Of a stretch of 64,000 nucleotides of DNA, positions 19,463 through 27,944 are shown piece by piece (position 1 is the stretch's first letter; the number at the start of each line of letters is the position of its first letter). Below the pieces are notes generated by a model. It was not told the DNA's origin and did not search any database. It saw only the letters and a list, made by a program, of their open reading frames with translations. The stretch comes from an uncultured Lachnospiraceae bacterium (GTDB lineage Bacteria; Bacillota; Clostridia; Lachnospirales; Lachnospiraceae), in NCBI GenBank assembly GCA_902781325.1, contig CACZJD010000001.1, positions 23,670 through 87,669 on the forward strand, given 5' to 3'. Position numbers and translations under genes: made by a program.

Positions 19463-19492
19463 ATTATTCCACAGAGTACACGATATATTCAA
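19463..19492 (-). promoter_or_regulatory. Possible promoter of nitrogenase-like operon
   Basis: TTGAAT (19492-19487), an 18-base spacer and AATAAT (19468-19463) on the minus strand, inside the last codons of the upstream lipoprotein gene. It would give a leader of about 195 bases. Alternatively the operon is read through from the lipoprotein gene. Confidence 0.4.
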
Positions 19493-20321
19493 GTCCCGTG
19501 TCGCTCATGCCGCCAAGTTCCAGCAGATATTTGCCGTTCTCGTACATAAAGTCAAAGTCATACTCAAAACTTCCGGAGAAGCTCGCTTCGCCGAGCTGCT
19601 CATGGATCTCGCTCTCAGAAGCTCCCCATGTGAAGCCGCAGGGAAGTTCAAGCTCAGGAAGATTGGGGGCTTCCCCGTTTTTTCCCTTCCCCATTGTGAT
19701 ATAGATCCCGGTCATGGGAAGGTCTGTCAGTTTCACCTCGGAACCGGTATAGTTGCCGAATTCAGCCTTGACAATGACATCATCATCCGTGTAATCGGGG
19801 CTTGTCATCTTCGCTGTCACGACCTGGTCAGCCGCCATAGTCTTGTCCGCGGGATTTCCGTCGATCTCATAGGTAAGCGTCCACTTGCCAAGTTTCATAG
19901 AACTGAGTTCGATCGGGAATGTGAGTTCCATTCCGTCAAAGGACATAACGCCGTCCAGCACCTCGTTGAGATTGACCTCCGAGCTGTTATCCTGCTTTCT
20001 CTTCTCGTTTTCTTCCTTTTTTCTCTCCGCTTCCGCTCTCTCCGCCTCCGGGTCCACTTCGGAGGGTTCAGGCTTCTCGATCACATCCTTCTGTGTGGCG
20101 GATTCAGCCGGTTTTTCCTCTTCTTTTATGATGTCCTCCGACTTCACCTCTTCAGGGTTGATCGGCTCCATCACTGTGCTGCTCGCTGCAGCGCTCTCCT
20201 CAGTGGAGTCCTTCTTGGATGCGTCTTTGCCCCCGCACCCGAAAAGGCCCGCTGACAGAGCCAGTACAAGAAGCACTGCTGCAGTTTTTCTTCCTGCGTT
20301 TACAATTCTTTTTCTGATCAC
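19464..20321 (-). CDS. Lipoprotein with charged linker, function unknown
   Basis: 285 residues from a GTG start (VIRKRIVNAG) that has GGAGG eight bases upstream; an ATG 51 bases earlier would give an untypical N terminus. Signal peptide ends in SAGLFGCGGK (lipobox). A long Glu/Lys/Ser-rich segment (about 25-120) is probably disordered, followed by a folded domain starting VMSFDGMELTFPIELSSMKLGKWTL and ending LELGGMSDTGLEYIVYSVE. The segment CGFTWGASESEIHEQLGEA looks like repeats found in many clostridial envelope proteins. Lies 56 bases after the metallophosphatase gene, probably same transcript. No function assigned. Confidence 0.75.
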   Translation of the reverse strand: MIRKRIVNAGRKTAAVLLVLALSAGLFGCGGKDASKKDSTEESAAASSTVMEPINPEEVKSEDIIKEEEKPAESATQKDVIEKPEPSEVDPEAERAEAERKKEENEKRKQDNSSEVNLNEVLDGVMSFDGMELTFPIELSSMKLGKWTLTYEIDGNPADKTMAADQVVTAKMTSPDYTDDDVIVKAEFGNYTGSEVKLTDLPMTGIYITMGKGKNGEAPNLPELELPCGFTWGASESEIHEQLGEASFSGSFEYDFDFMYENGKYLLELGGMSDTGLEYIVYSVE

Positions 20322-20377
20322 TTTTTTCTCCTCCCATAGGAGCGGGCAGTTGCTCCGCTCTAAAAAATTCATCCGGT

Positions 20378-21073
20378 TCAGATCGGATTGCGGTTAAATC
20401 CCTTGAATTTCCTACCGTTTCTGCAGTAGAAATCATACAGGAAAACACCTGTATTTCCGAACTCAGGATACGCGCTCTCCGGCACTTCAAGAATGCAGGA
20501 TTCGTAAGCATTGACGATCACTGTTCCTGAGGGATGTTCTCTGCGCCTCTCAAAGTTTCGCGAATATGTCTTATGTACATGTCCGTGAAGCATATACAGA
20601 GGCTTTACTGTGCTGAGAAAACTGTCAAAACATTGAAATCCTCTGTGCGGCAGATCGTCCAGATCGCCATAGCCCCTGACCGGCGCGTGAGCCACAAAAA
20701 CATCGATTCCCCCGGTGATCTGTGTCTTTCTCATTAGACGGTTCACCCGGGAAGTCATCTCCGACTCCGTGTACATGTCGCTGCTTTCTTTGTACCGCAT
20801 GGAGCCTCCCAGTCCTGCAATTCTCAGTCCGTTGTGATTATATATCATCTCGTCGATACATACGCAGCCTCCCGGCGGCTTTCTGTCATATACCGTATCG
20901 TGATTGCCGCGGACATAGAGCAGAGTCCTGTTTGACATTGTAACAAGAAACTCCAGATAATCGGGACTCAAATCTCCGCAGGAAATGATGAGATCGATTC
21001 CTTTAAGCTTTCGCGGTGTGTAGAAATCCCACAGAGATTTGCTCTCATCATCTGCGACAACCAGAATCTTCAC
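20378..21073 (-). CDS. Calcineurin-like metallophosphatase
   Basis: 231-residue cytoplasmic phosphoesterase. Metal-binding motifs are mostly seen: ISCGDLSPDY, VRGNHDTVYD, VAHAPVRGYGDLDD and LHGHVHKTYS (GHVH). The first motif is unusual, VVADDESKSLWD instead of the common DxHG, so the first metal site carries Asp but not the usual His. The start overlaps the stop of the ParB-BMP gene by four bases (translational coupling). Substrate unknown; small family members cleave phosphodiesters or nucleotides. Confidence 0.85.
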   Translation of the reverse strand: MKILVVADDESKSLWDFYTPRKLKGIDLIISCGDLSPDYLEFLVTMSNRTLLYVRGNHDTVYDRKPPGGCVCIDEMIYNHNGLRIAGLGGSMRYKESSDMYTESEMTSRVNRLMRKTQITGGIDVFVAHAPVRGYGDLDDLPHRGFQCFDSFLSTVKPLYMLHGHVHKTYSRNFERRREHPSGTVIVNAYESCILEVPESAYPEFGNTGVFLYDFYCRNGRKFKGFNRNPI

Positions 21074-23031
21074 AGCTTATTCTCCTTTACACCGGTTGCT
21101 TTCACAGTCTTTTTGATCGAGTCATCAAGTTCCCATGTCTCAGGGATCTCTCCTATGATATTGTCGCACAGCCAGTCCATTTTGATGATCTCTTTGTCAT
21201 TGAGAGCCGGCGAATCAGGTCCTTTTAATATGCCGGTCTGCGTGTGGATCTCTCCTTCAAAGGGACTTGCCGCGTCCGCAGCTATTATGCGTTTGAGCGC
21301 CAGAACTACCTTGCGGGAAGCATACGGAAGATTTTTCGAAAGGATTATATCCACAACTCCCGCAGACATTCCCCACCAGAAGTTCACTGCCTTGCCGCCC
21401 GATCTGGATTTTCTTGCATCCAGTGACCCGTCGATGAGTTTGCGGATTATCTGCTCGTAATAGGATCCCCACTGATAGACAGGGGCGGCGAGATTCTCCA
21501 CCTCCTGTTCCTCTCTCATACTTCCGTCAGCTCTCCTCGTCCCGGCGTCATGGATCCGGTACAGTCCATACTTTCTGGTTGGATCCTTGGGTTTTATGAA
21601 GTCGATCCCTGATATGATCCTGCATCCGCTTTCGATCAGTTCTTTCTCCCAATCACTTCCCTTTTTGGATGCCCAGACAAGTTTGATCCTGGCGTTCGGA
21701 TCAAAGGCTGCAGCGCCCAGCGCAAATGCGTTAATGTTTGCGATCCCTCCGTAAATAGGATAGTCAGCTCTATATCCGATTATATGGTTCTCGGTCAATG
21801 AGGCAGCAAGACATCCCATCAGGAATTTAGCTTCATACATTCTTGTGTAATAGGTAGGTACCGAGCTTTTGGAGAGATTGACAGAACAGTTCATGATCCT
21901 CATCTCCGGGTATTCGATCGCAGCCTTCAGGCAGGCTTCCATCATAGCGGGAGATGTGGCGAATACTATGTCCTCCTTATCCGCATCGCAGGCCTCAAAT
22001 GCCTGCTCCAGGTTATGCTCGGAGCTGCAGTCCTCAAATCTGCTCGCTTCGACGGCGCCATCAAACTTCTCAACGAGTTCATTGGCGCCCAGTTCATGGC
22101 TGTAGACCCAGCTGGATTCTTCTTCCTTGTGCTCAAACAGAAATGCGGCGCGAATAGGTTTTCCGTTGTAGGCGCTGCTGAGATTGATCAGTTTTTTTAC
22201 ACCGCTTCCCTTTCCTACTTCCCAGGGGCCGCGGACCAGCTCTATTTTGTCCTCTCCGGCTATTATACTGTACTCATTCCTGAGTTTCTGGATCTTGTGT
22301 CTGATCAGATTTTCTGAATCGTACAGAAGACTGTCAATCTCAAAGACCGTAAGATAGAGCAAAAAAGCATCTCCTGCGGTAATAGGATTCTTACCGCTTA
22401 CAGGTTCATAACACTTTGAGAAGACCGTAAAAGCAGATTTGATTTCCTCGATCAATTCGTCAGGCCATGCTTTCTTCAGATCCTGCCCGAAGTGGTCTGC
22501 AAGTTTCGCGTAAGAACCCTCTCTTGAAAATGTGATGGAAAACAGTCCCGTCACATTGTAAAAATCTATATATTCATAGTAGATCCTGGTGATCGGATCG
22601 TCCGCTTTGGGCGGAATGATCCGTATCACATCTCCGGGAATAGAGACATAACCGATTAATTTGGATACCGAAACCCTCTTGTTCCCTTCCTCCACATAGA
22701 ATTTATTCATGTATTCGTAAACTTTGATCGGTTCCCGGATTCCTTCTTCCATCGCGGAGTCGTAGAGAGACGACCACTTGAGTGCGAATTCGCTTCCCGG
22801 TTCTGTGAGCGGCATGAAGTTGCAGGCAAACGCGTTCTGCCTTCCGACAGTTCTTGTGCCGGCGATCATATTAAGGGGGATCTCCTTTACGCCAAGCGGT
22901 CTCACCGCCATCCTTTCTATATCCTGTCCCATGGAATCCAGTGCCGGAAGATAGGGGTACTGCCCCGATGCGACAGCTCTGCGGTATGCCCGTTCTCCTT
23001 CCCGTCTGGCTTTTTCATAGTCGATCTGCAT
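21070..23031 (-). CDS. ParB-like domain fused to BMP/PnrA-type ligand-binding domain
   Basis: 653 residues. The N-terminal third contains a ParB/Srx-like module, EPIKVYEYMNKFYVEEGNKRVSVSKLIGYVSIPG (about 100-135). The C-terminal part (about 300-620) resembles basic membrane proteins of the BMP/Med/PnrA family: IRAAFLFEHK, DIVFATSPAMMEACLKAA, EAKFLMGCLAASLTENHIIGYRAD. Unlike transport BMP proteins there is no signal peptide or lipobox, so it should be cytoplasmic, perhaps a sensor of a nucleoside-like ligand. Strong AAAGGAGC site before ATG. It leads an operon with the metallophosphatase and the lipoprotein. Confidence 0.75.
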   Translation of the reverse strand: MQIDYEKARREGERAYRRAVASGQYPYLPALDSMGQDIERMAVRPLGVKEIPLNMIAGTRTVGRQNAFACNFMPLTEPGSEFALKWSSLYDSAMEEGIREPIKVYEYMNKFYVEEGNKRVSVSKLIGYVSIPGDVIRIIPPKADDPITRIYYEYIDFYNVTGLFSITFSREGSYAKLADHFGQDLKKAWPDELIEEIKSAFTVFSKCYEPVSGKNPITAGDAFLLYLTVFEIDSLLYDSENLIRHKIQKLRNEYSIIAGEDKIELVRGPWEVGKGSGVKKLINLSSAYNGKPIRAAFLFEHKEEESSWVYSHELGANELVEKFDGAVEASRFEDCSSEHNLEQAFEACDADKEDIVFATSPAMMEACLKAAIEYPEMRIMNCSVNLSKSSVPTYYTRMYEAKFLMGCLAASLTENHIIGYRADYPIYGGIANINAFALGAAAFDPNARIKLVWASKKGSDWEKELIESGCRIISGIDFIKPKDPTRKYGLYRIHDAGTRRADGSMREEQEVENLAAPVYQWGSYYEQIIRKLIDGSLDARKSRSGGKAVNFWWGMSAGVVDIILSKNLPYASRKVVLALKRIIAADAASPFEGEIHTQTGILKGPDSPALNDKEIIKMDWLCDNIIGEIPETWELDDSIKKTVKATGVKENKL

Positions 23032-23232
23032 ATACTGCTCCTTTTAACTCGTCATTATTCGATTCCAAAACATTATACACGAATTCAAAATGAACGAAAA
23101 TACAATAATGCCGCCTTATTGCAGTCAGTTTTTTGATATTTAAACTTTAGTTAAGAATACAGTGCTATTTTAATCTTGCCGGTTATTATTAATATCTTCG
23201 CCGAACAGGATGCATTTGCATTCGTTCTCCAT
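23032..23232 (-). promoter_or_regulatory. AT-rich upstream region of ParB-BMP gene
   Basis: About 200 bases, clearly AT-richer than the coding DNA. On the minus strand TATAAT occurs about 45 bases before the ribosome site (within CGTGTATAATG), a likely -10 element; no good -35 box is visible. No gene seen. Confidence 0.4.
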
Positions 23233-23269
23233 AAAAAGCGCGGTCAAGGTCTAACTCCCTTGACCGCGC
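23233..23269 (-). terminator. Rho-independent terminator after degenerate metallophosphatase
   Basis: Perfect 12-bp stem GCGCGGTCAAGG / CCTTGACCGCGC with an 8-base loop and TTTTTA on the minus strand, 11 bases after the stop codon at 23281. Also T-rich on the plus-strand side. Confidence 0.88.
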
Positions 23270-23280
23270 GTTCTTTTTGT

Positions 23281-24192
23281 TCACATCTGTTCTCTGGAAA
23301 GGCCGTCAATATCCACCACCGCGATTTCCGGCGGGTTATTAAGTCTGGGGATCATCCCCCTTGGCGCGCTCAGTCCGCTTGTAAGGAACAGTTTCACTCC
23401 GTCCTTTTCCGACAACCCGTGTACAAATTCGGGAAAATATCCCCGGGATCCTCCAAACACTCCGCCGTAATGCGGGAGTACTACAAGGCCGCCCAGATCG
23501 TTTCCGCTCACCACCAGGTCTACATCCCAGTTTTTGCATGCGTCCGAATACAAAAAGCTCTCAGGTCTGATGGAAAGCATGATCTTAAGATTTTCTGTAT
23601 TCTGATAGTCGCTAAGGAAATTCCAGGTCCCCTCATACCTTTTCTTCACCTCATTTCTGAGGTTGGTCAGTTCATAGGCATTGTTGTACATGCCGCCGAC
23701 CCGCACACCGATCCCGTAGAGGTTCGTATCCGCATAACTCTCGTTCAGAACAACAGCCCCTGCTTTCTCGAGAGCCTCTCGCAGAGGATCCGTACTGTCT
23801 TTCTCAGAAGTGTGGTTCTTTACATACTTGAGTTCCTCTTCTCCATAGGAATAGTAAACGGGCGCGATCTGAACCAGTCTCTTGATCAAATCCGTGAGAG
23901 GAGTCAGTTCTTCCGTACCGGCAGTGATCATATTGCCGCCGATCAGGATCGCGTCCGGAAAAGTGTTTCCCGCCCGGTCAGCGATCACCCCGTTGCCGTC
24001 CTCGAAGACATAGCCGTAAAGATCTGAGAGTACCACAAAGCGAAGAGACTGGTCGCCTTCTCCTTCTTTGGTGTAATAATAGTGCACTTCCGGATCACTA
24101 TAGGACCGCTGGAGCATCCATGCTCCTGGTATTCCTATAATGAGCGCCAGCAACAATAAAACAAAAATAAAATGAATCAGTTTCTTTATCAT
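23281..24192 (-). CDS. Membrane-anchored metallophosphatase-fold protein with lost catalytic residues
   Basis: 303 residues, one N-terminal membrane segment (FIFVLLLLALIIGIPGAWML) with the rest outside. The domain layout follows YkuE/YaeI-type phosphoesterases, but the metal motifs are changed: VVLSDLYGYVF for SDLHxxxF, ILIGGNMIT for LxxGDL, YYSYGEEELK for xxGNHE, and VVSGNDLGGLV for SGHTHGGQ. The end APRGMIPRLNNPPEIAVVDI fits the family ending. I infer a non-catalytic or altered protein, perhaps a binding or regulatory role; the fold call is by motif position only. Confidence 0.7.
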   Translation of the reverse strand: MIKKLIHFIFVLLLLALIIGIPGAWMLQRSYSDPEVHYYYTKEGEGDQSLRFVVLSDLYGYVFEDGNGVIADRAGNTFPDAILIGGNMITAGTEELTPLTDLIKRLVQIAPVYYSYGEEELKYVKNHTSEKDSTDPLREALEKAGAVVLNESYADTNLYGIGVRVGGMYNNAYELTNLRNEVKKRYEGTWNFLSDYQNTENLKIMLSIRPESFLYSDACKNWDVDLVVSGNDLGGLVVLPHYGGVFGGSRGYFPEFVHGLSEKDGVKLFLTSGLSAPRGMIPRLNNPPEIAVVDIDGLSREQM

Positions 24193-24215
24193 CTATCCTG
24201 CCTTTACGTTTTTAT

Positions 24216-25670
24216 TTATTCCGCTCCTTCATGCCTTAACACGACACCTACGGTTTTGAGGAGGATCTTGAGGTCCAGCATGACACTCCAGTTCTGAATA
24301 TATTCACGGTCAAGTCTGACCACTTCTTCAAAGTCTGTGATATCGCTCCGGCCGCTGATCTGCCAAAGACCTGTGATCCCGGGCTTGATACTCATCCTCA
24401 CTCTGTGATGCAGGTCATACTTTTCCCATTCGTCAAGGGTCGGCGGTCTTGTCCCCACAAGAGACATCTCACCCTTGAGCACATTCCAGAACTGCGGGAA
24501 CTCGTCCAAAGAGGTTCTTCTGATAAAGTTGCCGATCCCTGCAGGCCTTCCGTTTTTATCCTTTTTTTCTGATCCGATGATCCTCGGGTCATCATCCATC
24601 TTGAACATCATCCCGTCGCTGATCTTATTCTGTTCCATGAGCGCCTTTTTGCGCTCTTCGGCGTCCATATACATGCTTCTGAACTTGTACATGTAGAACT
24701 GTTTGCCGTTCTGCCCAACCCTTTTCTGCTTGAAAAAGATCGGTCCCGGGGACTGAATGTAAATGATGGGGGCTATAAAAATAAAGATGATTCCTGTGAG
24801 GATGCACCCAATGATCCCGCCAAGAATATCCATGATCCTCTTGCAGATGATCTGTCTGGTGGATACGATCCTGAGACTGTTGGTCAGAACCCTGTATGTT
24901 CCGATCTTGGAGACCTCCTGCATCCCGTCGCTGTGAGCATTTAATGCTTCCAGACAGTAATGGACTGTGATCCCCATCTCCATGATGGCATCGATCATAT
25001 CCATGGGATAGGGCATATTATCGGGCTGATAAACAAGCACCTCGTCTACCCAGTTCTTTCTGATCTCATTGATGATATCCGTCTCTCTCCCCATAACGGG
25101 AATGTCCCGGATCGTCTCTGAACTGCACTCCCTGTCCATCAGGTATACGCCCGTGATCTTATAGTCGTGAACACTGTTGTCCAAAAGGTTCCTTACCACT
25201 TCTCCGGCCAGTGAAGAAGAGGTAATGACCATAAGGGACTTTTTCCCTATTTTGATCTTGACGGAATTAAAGATCCTCTTCTTATTCAGAAGCCTCATAA
25301 AGTAAGAAGCGAACAGGTACATGACTGCCATAATACCTGTAAACATTCGGGATACCAGATAAATCTGGTGTACCATGAACAGAAACAGGATCTCCAGCAG
25401 CATGAAGGTTGCCTCAAACCGAAAAGTGGCAATGAATTCCTCCATTCGGTTTCTTCTGAGGATATTTTTATAACTGTTTGTAAACAGTACTGTGAGCAGC
25501 TGACACAGAAGCAGCAGGATCGCCTGATATCTGTACAGATACGTGTCGTATGGATTCTCAACCCCGACCCATATCCAGTAACTAAGCACAAAGCAGATCT
25601 GCAGCACTACCACATCGAGCACTATAAAATCGATGTGCTTGAGCCAGCCTCTCAGTTCTTTCTTATGCAT
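24216..25670 (-). CDS. Exopolysaccharide polyprenyl glycosylphosphotransferase
   Basis: 484-residue WcaJ/CpsE-type enzyme that transfers a sugar-1-phosphate to undecaprenyl phosphate, the first step of surface polysaccharide synthesis. About four N-terminal membrane segments, a nucleotide-binding-like middle domain (about 145-270), another membrane segment (GGIIGCILTGIIFIFIAPIIY), then the catalytic domain with KRVGQNGKQFYMYKFRSM, RRTSLDEFPQFWNVLKGEMSLVGTRPP and PGITGLWQISGRSDI. Complete length. Followed upstream by a GT2 gene in the same direction; other capsule genes are not in the window. Confidence 0.92.
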   Translation of the reverse strand: MHKKELRGWLKHIDFIVLDVVVLQICFVLSYWIWVGVENPYDTYLYRYQAILLLLCQLLTVLFTNSYKNILRRNRMEEFIATFRFEATFMLLEILFLFMVHQIYLVSRMFTGIMAVMYLFASYFMRLLNKKRIFNSVKIKIGKKSLMVITSSSLAGEVVRNLLDNSVHDYKITGVYLMDRECSSETIRDIPVMGRETDIINEIRKNWVDEVLVYQPDNMPYPMDMIDAIMEMGITVHYCLEALNAHSDGMQEVSKIGTYRVLTNSLRIVSTRQIICKRIMDILGGIIGCILTGIIFIFIAPIIYIQSPGPIFFKQKRVGQNGKQFYMYKFRSMYMDAEERKKALMEQNKISDGMMFKMDDDPRIIGSEKKDKNGRPAGIGNFIRRTSLDEFPQFWNVLKGEMSLVGTRPPTLDEWEKYDLHHRVRMSIKPGITGLWQISGRSDITDFEEVVRLDREYIQNWSVMLDLKILLKTVGVVLRHEGAE

Positions 25671-25719
25671 AACACTCTCCCTGCCTCAACGAAGAACTCT
25701 GAGGCAAACGAACTCCCGC

Positions 25720-26751
25720 TCAGTTAAATCCGAAAATTTTCCGTGCGATCCCGTATCCGGAGGAGACCACTGTCTTCCCGAATCTGCCGGGCAGATGAAC
25801 CGCTGTGCCGAAGACACCTCTGCGCAGTTTTAAGTACAGCTCGTGGTCCTTCTCGGAGAGGTATTCCCACAGCTCGTCCTTGATAGCGAGTTTTTCAGCG
25901 TCGTCGGAAATGATCGCCAGAACCGATGTGATCGTCGTGATGATCTCAAGATAGTTGTACATATACTTGTAGAGCTGGTTTTTCTTTTCGATCCTGCCTT
26001 CCGTTACTCCTTCCGAGAAATAGTCAAACATGATCCGGTTGACCCTCGCCTGCTGGTCAAGTCTTCCGATCATGACCTCCTCGTTGACAGACTGGTCATC
26101 TCTTCCGATGAAATAATAGTAGAAGTTCACGTCCAGATAATAGAGGTTCTTCACATTCGGCATCGGATTGAACACATAGATGTTGTCCACATAGAAGCAG
26201 TGCTCCGGAAGCCGCAGCCCGGACTCTCTGAGAAGCTCTGTTCTGTAGATCACGGAATGCATCAGAATATACTGGCCCTTACGGAAGCGTTTAGTCTCCT
26301 CCCAGCCGAAAACTCTGCCTGTCGGAAGTGCTTTCCGGTACTGCATGACTTTCTTGCGGACCTGCCCTTCCTTATCGTACACGAAATTACTGATGAGAAG
26401 GTCGATCTTCTCCTCAACATCCTTATACTCTCTGAGTTTATCAAGAATAGATTTAAAAGCGCTGGCTTTGACTTTATCGTCGCTGTCCACCACTTTGAAG
26501 TACATTCCGGAAGCGTTCTCGATCCCGGTGTTCACGGCTCCGCCATGTCCCTTGTTGGGCTGATGGATGGCTTTCACGATCCCGGGATATTTTGCCTCAA
26601 GCTGATCTGCGATCTCGGCAGTCCTGTCTGAAGATCCGTCATCCACTACAAGGACCTCAACCTCGTCCCCTCCTACTACGAGGGAACTTACACAATTTTC
26701 CATATAATCCTGTGAATTATAGCAAGGTACAGCTATTGTCAGTAATTTCAT
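25720..26751 (-). CDS. Family 2 glycosyltransferase
   Basis: 343-residue GT-A fold transferase. N terminus LTIAVPCYNSQDYMENCVSSL, then VLVVDDGSSDRT, NKGHGGAVNTGIENA and KVVDSDDKV (metal-binding DxD-type motif). No transmembrane segment is evident, though the C-terminal part (about 280-343) is amphipathic and may touch the membrane. Acts presumably on the lipid-linked sugar made by the neighbouring initiating transferase. Donor and acceptor unknown. Confidence 0.9.
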   Translation of the reverse strand: MKLLTIAVPCYNSQDYMENCVSSLVVGGDEVEVLVVDDGSSDRTAEIADQLEAKYPGIVKAIHQPNKGHGGAVNTGIENASGMYFKVVDSDDKVKASAFKSILDKLREYKDVEEKIDLLISNFVYDKEGQVRKKVMQYRKALPTGRVFGWEETKRFRKGQYILMHSVIYRTELLRESGLRLPEHCFYVDNIYVFNPMPNVKNLYYLDVNFYYYFIGRDDQSVNEEVMIGRLDQQARVNRIMFDYFSEGVTEGRIEKKNQLYKYMYNYLEIITTITSVLAIISDDAEKLAIKDELWEYLSEKDHELYLKLRRGVFGTAVHLPGRFGKTVVSSGYGIARKIFGFN

Positions 26752-26808
26752 TTTTAATTCCTTCCATATGCAGTCATCGGCTTAATATTATACCATACCT
26801 TGACAAAT

Positions 26809-26833
26809 AAGCCAAAACTTTCGGCTTTTTTCC
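26809..26833 (-). terminator. Weak terminator-like hairpin after mutY
   Basis: Short stem AAGCC/GGCTT with a 9-base loop, T-rich on both sides (TTTTTT on plus, ATTTG on minus), five bases after the mutY stop. Confidence 0.4.
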
Positions 26834-26837
26834 TTTG

Positions 26838-27938
26838 TCAGGATAACGGAACACTACTGTTCAGATCCAGCCATTTCAGATATGTCCCGAAAGCTGAGGG
26901 AATACAGTATTTGTCTGTGATCTCCTCAGCTGAGGCCATGATGAAAGGTATACTTCCCTCTGAAAAGGGTTCTGTTATCACTTCATACCCCCGCAGGATC
27001 CACTTTTTGTGAGTGAAAATGTGCTCGGCGTCAGGGATCCTTCTGATCCTCAGCGGTTCCAAAGAGTGCTCCCTGAGCCACTTCACAGCTTCGTCTCTCC
27101 CAAGTTCTCCCGCTGTATTCGGGAACTCGTAAAGACCTGCCAAAAGCCCTCGTGCCGGACGCTTTCTCACGGCGGTTTTTCCTTCCGATCTGATCAGAAA
27201 TACCGTAAGATGCTCCACTTTTTTGTCCTTACCTGTACGGATCGCCGGCAGATCCGCTTCCCGTCCCGGTCTCTCCCTGTGGATCCTGCAGAATTCCGAG
27301 ATCGGGCAGTTCCCGCAGTCCGGTGTCGTGTTGGGAAGGCACACCGCGTTTCCCAGATCCATGAGCGCCTGGTTAAAATTCCCGCAGGGATTCTCCTCCG
27401 GGATTGTTTCGGTCTTTTCCGGCATCAGTTCCGTATAGCATTCGACTGCTTTCTTCAGCGCGGCCGGCGTCCGGATATTTTCCTCATACATTGTAAGTCT
27501 TGAGAAGATCCTTAAAAGATTGCCGTCCACAGACGGTATTCTCTCCCCGAACGCGATCGAGGCTATCGCCGCTGACGTATACGTTCCGATCCCCGGAAGC
27601 TTTTTCAGTTCCGCGCAGGTATTTGGGATCTCCCCCCCGCGGTTTTCCATCACTTCTACAGCGGCTTTTTTTAAATTTCTGACGCGGCTGTAGTAGCCGA
27701 GTCCCTCCCACAGTTTCAGGCAGAGTTCCTCAGGCGCCTCCGCCAGGGAGGCGACATCGGGAAGACTATCCAGAAATCTCCGGTAATATTCCTTTACTGC
27801 CTCCACTCTGGTCTGCTGCAGCATGATCTCCGAAAGCCATACATGATAGGGTGACGGATCCTCTCTCCACGGCAGCACTCTGCGGTTTTGAGAGTACCAG
27901 TTCAGCAGTTCCTCATAAAAAACTTTCATTTTCTCCAT
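26838..27938 (-). CDS. mutY: A/G-specific adenine DNA glycosylase
   Basis: 366-residue base-excision repair enzyme that removes adenine opposite 8-oxoguanine. N-terminal HhH-GPD domain with RVLPWREDPSPYHVWLSEIMLQQTRVE, the LPGIGTYTSAAIASIAFG helix-hairpin-helix with the catalytic Asp in PSVDGNLLRIFSR, and the iron-sulfur loop CLPNTTPDCGNCPISEFC (CX8CX2CX5C-like spacing). The C-terminal Nudix-like 8-oxoG recognition domain spans about 235-366. Starts 6 bases after holA stop. Confidence 0.95.
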   Translation of the reverse strand: MEKMKVFYEELLNWYSQNRRVLPWREDPSPYHVWLSEIMLQQTRVEAVKEYYRRFLDSLPDVASLAEAPEELCLKLWEGLGYYSRVRNLKKAAVEVMENRGGEIPNTCAELKKLPGIGTYTSAAIASIAFGERIPSVDGNLLRIFSRLTMYEENIRTPAALKKAVECYTELMPEKTETIPEENPCGNFNQALMDLGNAVCLPNTTPDCGNCPISEFCRIHRERPGREADLPAIRTGKDKKVEHLTVFLIRSEGKTAVRKRPARGLLAGLYEFPNTAGELGRDEAVKWLREHSLEPLRIRRIPDAEHIFTHKKWILRGYEVITEPFSEGSIPFIMASAEEITDKYCIPSAFGTYLKWLDLNSSVPLS

Positions 27939-27944
27939 TATATG

